DNA of 51,168 nucleotides from CAZQVN01 sp964596775 (GTDB taxonomy: Bacteria; Eisenbacteria; RBG-16-71-46; JABDJR01; JAWXBZ01): NCBI GenBank assembly GCA_964596775.1, contig CAZQVN010000024.1, positions 1 to 51,168 of the forward strand, given 5' to 3'. Shown piece after piece: positions 33,530 through 40,686 of the stretch (the stretch's first letter is position 1; the number at the start of each line of letters is the position of its first letter). Under the pieces are notes generated by a model. It saw nothing but the letters and a program-made list of their open reading frames with translations. It had not been told where the DNA came from and made no database searches. Position numbers and translations under genes: made by a program.

Positions 33530-35897
33530 GCTTCGTCCCTTTCAGGTTCGTGTCCACGAACCGTGCTTTCGTGACGGTGGCCTGGTACAGTTCGACTTCG
33601 TAGAGATTGCAGTCGAGGAAGGACGTGCCGGTGATATCGGCTCGCTCCAGCGTACCCCGGAACATGTTCGTCCCCACGAACGTGGCGTCGCGGGCCACGA
33701 TATCATCCAGTTTCGCTTCACGGAGATCCGCCAGGCCAAATACCGCCCTGGCAAGCTGAGATCCGGTCAGAGTTGACATACGCAACCGCGCCCCGCGGAA
33801 GTCCGTGTCGTTCAGAACGGATTCCTCCATGACAGCTTCATCGAGGACGCAGTCGCGGAACGATGCTCCGGCCATGCCCGCTTTCGAGGCACGCATGTTG
33901 AAGGCACTGGCCCGGGTGAAGACGGCGCCGGTGGCTTCCGCTCCGTCCAGATCTGCGCGAGCCATCCTCGCTTCAATGAAGCGCGCCTTCGGGAGGATTG
34001 CCTCGGAAAAGTCGGCACCTTCCAGCATCGCCCGCTCAAAGTCGGCGTCCGGGAGCGCGCATTCCGAAAACGACACGCCAGGAGCATGGATGCCGTCAAA
34101 GCGTGCTCCGGGCATTTTCGAGCCGGAGAATTCGGCGTCGGTGAGATCGGCGCCGGAAAAAGTGATTTCGTTTCCCTGGATCCCGGATAGATCGGCATCC
34201 TTGAGCACCGCGCCGTCGAGACGGGCCTTGTCCAGCGTCGACCCCGTAAGCGTCGCACGGGTCAAGTCGGCCTTTCTCAGGTCGCATCCGGTGAAGTCCA
34301 CACCCTCAAGGTCGGCTCCGATAAAGCTGCATCCGGAAAAATCGATCCGGCTCAGATCAAGACCCGCCAGGTCCTCCTCGTCGAAAGTTCCTCCGGTCTC
34401 GCGGTGGGCCATGACACGCTCGCGCGTCCAGTCCTCGCCCATCTCCGGGGCTTCCATGCCCTGTATGCCGTCATAGGCCTGGAGCTCCTCGAAGTCCTTC
34501 TGGTCCTGCGCATAATCGGGTTGCGGGTACTTGCCGGAGAATCGGGGGTCGATCGCGTCCGCGGCAGCCCAGTCCGCCTTCGCCTGGGCGTTCGCTTCGG
34601 CCGGGGACTTGGGCGGGGGAGGAGCGGGTGGAATCCTGGCAGCCGGAAGAGGGGCCCCGCTGACACCAGCCGGCGGCGGTGGCGGAGGAAAGTTGTAGCC
34701 GGCCCGAGCCTTGATCTTGTCCGCGAGCTTTCCGAGCCGGTCGGCCCACCCGAGCGAAGGAGGAGTCAGCGTCGGCATCACCGGAGGATCGAGGATCACC
34801 GGTTCGACATCGAATTCACTATTGATCTTTTCCCGGCGACTGAGGAACAACGCTTCATATCCGGCGGAATCTGCGGCCTGGGGGGACCCGATCGGCTCGA
34901 GAACAAGGAAGTAGTCTTCCACCTCCTTGAGTTTGAGGGATGCCACCGGTGTGACTCCCCGCCAGGTCAGGACAACCCGCCTTTCGTCCATGTCCGCCAC
35001 CAGTGTGTCGAGGCGCATCGGCACTTCACGGAACTCTAGGTCTCTGTTACGGCGGACACGCACGAAGCAGCGCGTCGTCAGGCCGGGAAGGGCCCCTGAA
35101 AGTTTCGGATACTGTGGATCGAGGTGGATGAACTCCAGCGGCTCGTCGCCGCGGAGGTAACCACCTGAAAGGAACTGCCCCCCCGGTGCGGCGTTGAAGA
35201 ACGTCCAGTCGAAGTCGTCAGGGAACCACGGCCACCGTTCGGCCAGCCAGTTGCCGGAATAGGTGCCCACTTTCCTGCCGCGCTCGACCCAGTTGGGATC
35301 GATCGGGCCGAATCCGGTGGGAGGAACGGAACTTCCGGGGCCGCTGAAAAGGTTTCCCATGGTTTCCACGTTCGGAACCAGTCGCGCCTTTGATCCATCG
35401 TCGAGCACGACCTCCTCCTGGCCGCGTCCGACGGGGTTCGCCGGAAACTTCGGTCCGCCGAATGCGCGGCTCCAGTCCAGGGGCATGGCGACGAACGGAA
35501 CAGGGTCGGACATCGGGGCGGCGGCCAGGCCGCGTCGGGCAATTCGGTCGCCGAAGACCACGGCCTCACGCCGGCAGGGCCCGATGGTGAAAGAGACGTT
35601 CGTAAAGGGAACCGGGCGGCCTCCCGGAGCGTGGCAGTGTCCGGCGAGGATGATGTCGGCGCCCGGCTTGAACGGCGCAAAGTCGGAGGGCGTTCGGAGC
35701 CCGCGGGCCGGATCTTCGCCCCAGGACTTGTCGCCGTCCAGTTGAGGCTGATCGTCTTCGGGCACGATCTCGGCAGGAGCGTCGGGCCGGATGGAAAAGG
35801 CGCCCTTGGCCACTATGGTGGCTGTCAGGGAATTCGGGAGGGCCTTGCCGGAGAAGACTCCGAAGCGCAAGCCCGTTTCGTTGATCACGAACGGCAT
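33516..35897 (-). CDS. DUF2169 protein fused to pentapeptide repeats
   Basis: The 793-residue protein begins with a DUF2169 domain of about 300 residues (FGVFSGKALPNSLTATIVAK, DWSRAFGGPKFPANPVGRG). A Pro/Ala linker (about 400-430) and then about 280 residues of pentapeptide repeats follow. DUF2169 proteins are T6SS adaptors or chaperones that act with PAAR-like tips and their effectors. Fusion to a pentapeptide rod, next to a second free-standing rod, is notable. The gene is 7 nt after the coiled-coil paralogue upstream and overlaps the next gene by 14 nt. Confidence 0.88.
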   Translation of the reverse strand: MPFVINETGLRFGVFSGKALPNSLTATIVAKGAFSIRPDAPAEIVPEDDQPQLDGDKSWGEDPARGLRTPSDFAPFKPGADIILAGHCHAPGGRPVPFTNVSFTIGPCRREAVVFGDRIARRGLAAAPMSDPVPFVAMPLDWSRAFGGPKFPANPVGRGQEEVVLDDGSKARLVPNVETMGNLFSGPGSSVPPTGFGPIDPNWVERGRKVGTYSGNWLAERWPWFPDDFDWTFFNAAPGGQFLSGGYLRGDEPLEFIHLDPQYPKLSGALPGLTTRCFVRVRRNRDLEFREVPMRLDTLVADMDERRVVLTWRGVTPVASLKLKEVEDYFLVLEPIGSPQAADSAGYEALFLSRREKINSEFDVEPVILDPPVMPTLTPPSLGWADRLGKLADKIKARAGYNFPPPPPPAGVSGAPLPAARIPPAPPPPKSPAEANAQAKADWAAADAIDPRFSGKYPQPDYAQDQKDFEELQAYDGIQGMEAPEMGEDWTRERVMAHRETGGTFDEEDLAGLDLSRIDFSGCSFIGADLEGVDFTGCDLRKADLTRATLTGSTLDKARLDGAVLKDADLSGIQGNEITFSGADLTDAEFSGSKMPGARFDGIHAPGVSFSECALPDADFERAMLEGADFSEAILPKARFIEARMARADLDGAEATGAVFTRASAFNMRASKAGMAGASFRDCVLDEAVMEESVLNDTDFRGARLRMSTLTGSQLARAVFGLADLREAKLDDIVARDATFVGTNMFRGTLERADITGTSFLDCNLYEVELYQATVTKARFVDTNLKGTKLAGP

Positions 35898-35904
35898 GCG
35901 ACCC

Positions 35905-37386
35905 TCAGTTCCACTTGACCTGCCCCTGTATTTCCGCGATCACCTGGGCGCAGACATGGTATTTCGAGTCGGCCTTCCCCTTGAAGTTGGCGGCCTTGAT
36001 GACAACGGCTCCTTCGGACAACACCTTGATGAAACCGTCGGACTTGTTCTGGTACTTGGCCGCCTCGGTCTTCAGGGTCGAGAGCTTCTGGATCATGTCC
36101 TTGACGTTTGCCTCGATCTTGCCGACGTCCTCCTTGTACTTGTCGAACTTGGAGGTAACGGATTTGCAGAATTCGTGGGATTTCTGGTAGTTCAACTTGA
36201 TTTTATCGCGCGTATCCGCGAGCTTGGTCTTGTGCTGTTCGAGAATCTCGACGGCCTTGGACTCGACCTTCTTTTCCGCTTCCAGTTTCTTTGTCGGATT
36301 TTTCTCGCAGTTTGCCGTCGGCACGAGCTGTTCGTGCGAAGCCATGGTCCATTCCACGGCCTTTCCGCGGACCGTTTCGCCCTTGAATCCGACGTTTCTC
36401 TCCCACCGTGAGCCGATGATCTTTCGCAGGTCGTTGCGGATGACCAGCTTCAGCTCAAGACCGAAGACTTCCTCCAGCTTCGCTCCGACGACGATGGATC
36501 CCTCCGCGGCGAGCACATTCGTGATCTTGTTTCCAACCGTGATCTCCACGTACTTGCCGTCGACCTTTTCATAGCTCAGGCCCTCGAACAGGAAGATGCC
36601 CCGTTTGGCACCGATCGTGTAGTTCGCCTCGGTGTCGGCATGCACTCCGGGGGCTCCCCTGGGGGCGGGCGGGGCATTGGCGGCCGCCGAACCGTCGTCC
36701 GTGGATGGGGGGCGGCAGGTGAGCGTGGCCATCGAGGCGGACTGGAGTTCGAAATCGGCCGCGAGCTGCTCCGCGCGATCATGGATCAGGCTGGCGCGCA
36801 AAGCGGCCGCCACGGCCTCGGCGCGTCGATCGACCGCGGCGCTTTCGGCGCCAGATACCGCGGACTCGAGTGTGTCGGCCTGCTCCTGCGCCTGTTCGGC
36901 TTCCTCCCGGGCCGCCGTGGCCTTTCTTCGTGCCTCGGTGGCCGCCGCCTGGTCCGCGGAGGCTTCGGCGCAGATGGATTCGGCATCCGCCCGGGCCGAG
37001 TCGGCACGCCCGCGCGCCGCGGCGGCGCGCTCGTCCGCCGCCGTTGTTTCGTCGTTGCAGACACCGGGATTGCGTTCCTGAATGCGGCGGGCGCGGGCCT
37101 CTTCGCCGGCGGCCTCCGCCTCTGCGCGATTCCGGCGTTCCCGGGCCGCCGCGCACCGTTCGCCGGAAGCCGTGGCGACTCCCTCACGTTGCCCCGCTTC
37201 GGTCTCCAGGTTGTCGGCCTGCGCGTCCAGCCTGTCGGCATCGGCCCGGGCCGTTTCGGCGTCGAGCCGGGCCTGGGAGGCTTCGAGGTCGGCCTGGTCG
37301 GCCGCTTCGTGGGCAGACCTGGACTCGTCGGCGGCCTCGGCGGCTTCGCTTCGGGCTTCGGTTACCTGCTCGGCGGTGATGCTCAT
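35905..37386 (-). CDS. Coiled-coil paralogue 3, candidate spike or cargo protein
   Basis: This is the longest of three tandem related proteins (493 residues). About 230 residues of Ala/Glu/Arg-rich coiled coil (EAADESRSAHEAADQADLEA) are added at the N-terminus. The conserved part follows: a glycine-punctuated beta segment (VGAKLEEVFGLELKLVIRN), then a Lys-rich coiled coil (about 365-450) and a terminal beta segment (GAVVIKAANFKGKADSK). GC content and codon use look lower and more Lys-rich than in the T6SS core. There is no signal peptide. It lies 7 nt before the DUF2169 gene. Function unknown; an injected structural protein or spike extension is inference. Confidence 0.7.
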   Translation of the reverse strand: MSITAEQVTEARSEAAEAADESRSAHEAADQADLEASQARLDAETARADADRLDAQADNLETEAGQREGVATASGERCAAARERRNRAEAEAAGEEARARRIQERNPGVCNDETTAADERAAAARGRADSARADAESICAEASADQAAATEARRKATAAREEAEQAQEQADTLESAVSGAESAAVDRRAEAVAAALRASLIHDRAEQLAADFELQSASMATLTCRPPSTDDGSAAANAPPAPRGAPGVHADTEANYTIGAKRGIFLFEGLSYEKVDGKYVEITVGNKITNVLAAEGSIVVGAKLEEVFGLELKLVIRNDLRKIIGSRWERNVGFKGETVRGKAVEWTMASHEQLVPTANCEKNPTKKLEAEKKVESKAVEILEQHKTKLADTRDKIKLNYQKSHEFCKSVTSKFDKYKEDVGKIEANVKDMIQKLSTLKTEAAKYQNKSDGFIKVLSEGAVVIKAANFKGKADSKYHVCAQVIAEIQGQVKWN

Positions 37387-37411
37387 GACGTTCCCCTGGG
37401 GAAAATGATCC

Positions 37412-38233
37412 TCATCCGGCCTTCGTGATCGCGGCGCCGATCTGAATCAGGCTTCCGGCGACGAATTTTGCCTGGGCCTTGAACGTGTTCTCCACGCTGG
37501 CGCTCGAGTTGATTTCGTGGGCCGCGGAAGCGATCTCCTTGAAAGTTCCGGAGTACTTGGCCGTGACCGAATCGCACTCCTCGCGGTATTTCTTGAAATC
37601 TCCCTTGAACGCATTGGCCTTCTGCGTCCACGTGTCCACAGTGCGTTCCGCCTTCTTGTACTCCTGGTCGTAGTTCGTCATGAGGACTTCGGCTTTCGCG
37701 TGCTGCGCCTCGAGTGCCTTGATTTCCTCGTCCAGTCTCGTGGTGAGGGCCTTTTCGATGACGGCTATGTGCCGCTGCAGAATTTCCGTCGCTTCCGAGT
37801 TCTGCACGAGGCTGATGCGCACTTCCTTCGTTCCCTTGAATTCCTCCTTCTTCGCGTTGGAATGGCTGACCTTGCAGCCGAGGATCCATTCCGACTTGCT
37901 TCCCACCGTCTCTTCATTCTTCTCTCCGTGGATCCAGCTCAGAACGACGCCCCCGTTGAACTTGTTCTCCCAGGGCGTCGTGAAATTGACGGTACCCCCC
38001 ACGACGGTCTTGTGCTGCCAGCCCAGGGTGATCTTGTTCGCCAACGAGGCCACGTAGGTCACCGACAGGCCGCCGACGAACTTCCAGTAGTCTCCCTGGA
38101 AGATGGACTTCTTGGTCTTGTGGCGCTCATACCAGTCCATCGGCGACGACCAGAAGGACCCGCAGGCCACTGGCGGCGCTTCAGGGGGCTTGATGCTCGA
38201 TGGTTCCGATCCGGGTGGTGCAGGTCCCTGCAT
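37412..38233 (-). CDS. Coiled-coil paralogue 2, candidate spike or cargo protein
   Basis: The 273-residue protein has a Pro-rich start, a beta segment (YWKFVGGLSVTYVASLANK) and glycine-punctuated strands (IHGEKNEETVGSKSEWILGC). A long helix pair follows (about 150-245), with a terminal beta segment (ENTFKAQAKFVAGSLIQIGA). This is the same order as the genes on either side, with low but visible similarity at both beta segments (WKFVGG versus LEFVGG; KAQAKFVAGSLIQIG versus KAGLLKFTASVVKLG). A GGGAGG ribosome-binding site is present. There is no signal peptide or known domain. It is 25 nt upstream of paralogue 3. Confidence 0.68.
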   Translation of the reverse strand: MQGPAPPGSEPSSIKPPEAPPVACGSFWSSPMDWYERHKTKKSIFQGDYWKFVGGLSVTYVASLANKITLGWQHKTVVGGTVNFTTPWENKFNGGVVLSWIHGEKNEETVGSKSEWILGCKVSHSNAKKEEFKGTKEVRISLVQNSEATEILQRHIAVIEKALTTRLDEEIKALEAQHAKAEVLMTNYDQEYKKAERTVDTWTQKANAFKGDFKKYREECDSVTAKYSGTFKEIASAAHEINSSASVENTFKAQAKFVAGSLIQIGAAITKAG

Positions 38234-38260
38234 TCGTTCCTCCCTTGCCCGGGCGAGGCG

Positions 38261-39094
38261 TTACTCTCCGAGCTTTACCACGCTGGCGGTAAACTTGAGC
38301 AGGCCTGCCTTGAGCTTGATCGTGTTGCCCTTGGTGGACTGCTTCGATCCCTTGATTTCCATGAGCGCACCGATGGACTCATCCATCGTCTTGCACTGAC
38401 GTTCCCACTTTCCGCAATGGTTCTTGATCGCCGTCAAGTGCATGTTCAGTTCGTTGGCCTTCATGCGCGCCTCTTCGCACTGCACGCGGAGCTGTGACGC
38501 CACTTTCAGGTCGAAGGTGTTGATCTTCTCGTTCAGGGATTCGACCTTCGCCTTGTGCTTCGCCGCCGTTGCCTCGAGACGGCTGCCCATGTATTCGGTC
38601 AGGGCGTTGTTCAGTTCCTTTTCCGCCGCCTGCTCCTTCTGGAGCTTGTCGACCCGTGCCTCGAGCCAGTTTCCCTTGTTGACCTTGTACTTCCAGCCGG
38701 TGTAGGTGTCCGACTTTGTTCCGAAGACCTTTTCCTTCTTGGTCCCCAGGACTTCGTACTTTGCCGCCGCCATTTCCGTCGTGTACGGCCCGAGATTGAA
38801 TGTCTTGGAATAGGAAGCGTCCACGGTCGTCTTGAACAAGGCGATCATGGAGTGCTTGAGGCCGCCGACGAACTCGAGAAAACCGCCGATCTTGTTCTCT
38901 CCCTTGGCGCCCTTGATCTCGATCAAGCAGTCTTCCTCTGAATGGCACACGCTGTTGTTCACCTCGACACGATGGTCGTCGGCGGTGTGGGCGTTGATGC
39001 CTGTCTGGTCGGTGGTGGCGGCGTTGCGGGCATCCTCGGCCGCGCTGTTCGCATCTCCCGGGGTGATCCCGGGGCCTCCTGGTCCTCCGCCCAT
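38261..39094 (-). CDS. Coiled-coil paralogue 1, candidate spike or cargo protein
   Basis: This 277-residue protein directly follows vgrG (41 nt gap, GAGGAGG ribosome-binding site). It has a Gly-rich start, a beta segment (GENKIGGFLEFVGGLKHS), glycine-punctuated strands (YEVLGTKKEKVFGTKSDTYT) and a coiled coil of about 90 residues with four cysteines in or after it. It ends with an alternating strand pattern (TIKLKAGLLKFTASVVKLG). The alternating pattern resembles the beta-prism of VgrG/gp5 needles, but this is by eye only. It has no signal peptide. Together with paralogues 2 and 3 it forms a small family I do not recognise. Confidence 0.68.
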   Translation of the reverse strand: MGGGPGGPGITPGDANSAAEDARNAATTDQTGINAHTADDHRVEVNNSVCHSEEDCLIEIKGAKGENKIGGFLEFVGGLKHSMIALFKTTVDASYSKTFNLGPYTTEMAAAKYEVLGTKKEKVFGTKSDTYTGWKYKVNKGNWLEARVDKLQKEQAAEKELNNALTEYMGSRLEATAAKHKAKVESLNEKINTFDLKVASQLRVQCEEARMKANELNMHLTAIKNHCGKWERQCKTMDESIGALMEIKGSKQSTKGNTIKLKAGLLKFTASVVKLGE

Positions 39095-39135
39095 GCTCGA
39101 GCCTCCTCTTCAGTGCTGCGTGCCGAAAGAGCGCC

Positions 39136-40677
39136 CTACTCCGGCGGCGCCCCGATCGAAAAATACGTGCTCGCCGTCGGCGACGTCATCGCGATCCTCT
39201 GCGTCCCGTCCGTGTCCTCGATCACGATCCGGTTGTTCCCCCCCGAATGTATCACGCACTGCGTCTGGTTGGCCCCGGTCACCGGGCTGATCGTGTCCGG
39301 GTTCGGTACCGACCCCACGATCAGTGGCCGGTCCGGATCGCCGTCGAGGTGGATCAGCAGGACTTCCGTGCCCTTGTGGAGCGGAAAGTGCATCCCCATG
39401 CCCGGCCCCGAGTAGGGCTGGGCCATCCGGACGAATTTCGAGGCCTTCCCCTCCGACGCGTCCGACAAATCGAACGGGAGCTTCACCTTGTACCGGCCGT
39501 CCTCGTCGATCTCCGCGTACTCTCCGGACCCGCCCGCGTCGATGACCGCATGCATGAACCCGAACACCTTCGGCTTCGGCGTGACCCGGGCCGGCCGGAA
39601 CAGCAGGTCCGACGCGATGCAGGTGAACTGGTTCGTGTAGCTCGGCCGGTCGGGGGTGCCGCCGGACGCCGAGCCGACGATGCCGAGCTGGCTCCCGGAG
39701 TGGGTGACCGAGGTGATCACGTACTCGCCGTTCATCGTCGGCTTGAAGTGGTCCTCGAGCGTGAACTTGTGGCCACATTCGAGGTGGCGCCAGCCGCTGG
39801 ATCCGTTGAAGGTCCGGCGCCGGCAGAGGATCTCCTCCGCGCGAACCGCGGCCAGCCGCTTCCCGTCCTCGGGATCCTTGAAGTGGTCGCCGTACTCCAT
39901 GAACGTGCCGAAGCCGCTCTCGTGGATTTCGGCTTCGCCCTTGATCTCGAGGCTCGGCTTTCGATAATTGTAGTCCTTGAGGATGACGTTCTTCGGAACG
40001 AGCTGCTGGTTCAGCCAGAACGACCCGACCGCCTCGCCGCCGGGGTTGACCGAGCGCGCGTCGCGGTAGGGAATCGTGGTTTCGCCGTGGACGTCGAGGT
40101 AGGCGTCCTTGTTGTCGGCGATGATCAGCTGCTCCTTGTTCTCGCCGTGATCGAAGAAGAAGTAGAGCCCGTCGTGCTCCGCCCGCTGCATGATGAAGTC
40201 GAGGTCCGACTGCTGGTACTGTGCCACGTACTCGTGGGTGGGGTACGTGCCCGGGGCCCGGATGACGAAGTCGTCGCCGTCGGCCAGCCCGTTCTCGATC
40301 AGGACGTCGGAGATGATCGTCTTGATGTCCTTCTCCTGGAAGATCTGGCACTGCACCGGGTGCATGAGGTTGATCAGCCGGGGGGAGAGGACGACGCTGT
40401 ACTGCACGAACTCCGGCCCGCGGTCCCCCTCGGAAAAGCGGGACACGATGCCGTGGAAATGGCGGACGTCGCCGTCGCGCTCGACCATGAGTACCGCGCT
40501 GTGGTTGACGATCGCGTCGGAGTCGATGTCCGAATTCGACGACACCAGGTCGATGTCGAACCGGTACAGCTCGGACATCGCCTCGTGCCCGTCGAAGCGC
40601 ACGACCGCGAACAGGTCGGGGGGCTGCCCCTCCACCTGGAACGTGAACAGGATGTCGGTTTCGGTGATCTCGGGCAT
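39136..40677 (-). CDS. vgrG: VgrG (TssI) spike protein with short needle
   Basis: The 513-residue protein has the complete gp27-like base (VVRFDGHEAMSELYRFDIDL, FQEKDIKTIISDVL, YVAQYQQSDLDFIMQRAEHDGLYFFF given here as three separate landmarks) and the gp5 OB fold (EDGRYKVKLPFD, SKFVRMAQPYSG, GTEVLLIHLDGDPDRPLIVG). Only about 50 residues follow the OB fold, so the usual long beta-prism needle is nearly absent; typical VgrG proteins have 600-700 residues. It carries no C-terminal effector. An AGGAGG ribosome-binding site lies before the ATG and clpV ends 9 nt upstream, so it belongs to the tssE-to-DUF4150 operon. Confidence 0.96.
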   Translation of the reverse strand: MPEITETDILFTFQVEGQPPDLFAVVRFDGHEAMSELYRFDIDLVSSNSDIDSDAIVNHSAVLMVERDGDVRHFHGIVSRFSEGDRGPEFVQYSVVLSPRLINLMHPVQCQIFQEKDIKTIISDVLIENGLADGDDFVIRAPGTYPTHEYVAQYQQSDLDFIMQRAEHDGLYFFFDHGENKEQLIIADNKDAYLDVHGETTIPYRDARSVNPGGEAVGSFWLNQQLVPKNVILKDYNYRKPSLEIKGEAEIHESGFGTFMEYGDHFKDPEDGKRLAAVRAEEILCRRRTFNGSSGWRHLECGHKFTLEDHFKPTMNGEYVITSVTHSGSQLGIVGSASGGTPDRPSYTNQFTCIASDLLFRPARVTPKPKVFGFMHAVIDAGGSGEYAEIDEDGRYKVKLPFDLSDASEGKASKFVRMAQPYSGPGMGMHFPLHKGTEVLLIHLDGDPDRPLIVGSVPNPDTISPVTGANQTQCVIHSGGNNRIVIEDTDGTQRIAMTSPTASTYFSIGAPPE

Positions 40678-40686
40678 CTCGTCCTC

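Noticed and set aside
31394..35897. Pentapeptide proteins as Qnr-like gyrase protectors
   Set aside because: They are far longer than Qnr/MfpA (about 200 residues), one is fused to DUF2169, and both lie inside a T6SS spike cassette.
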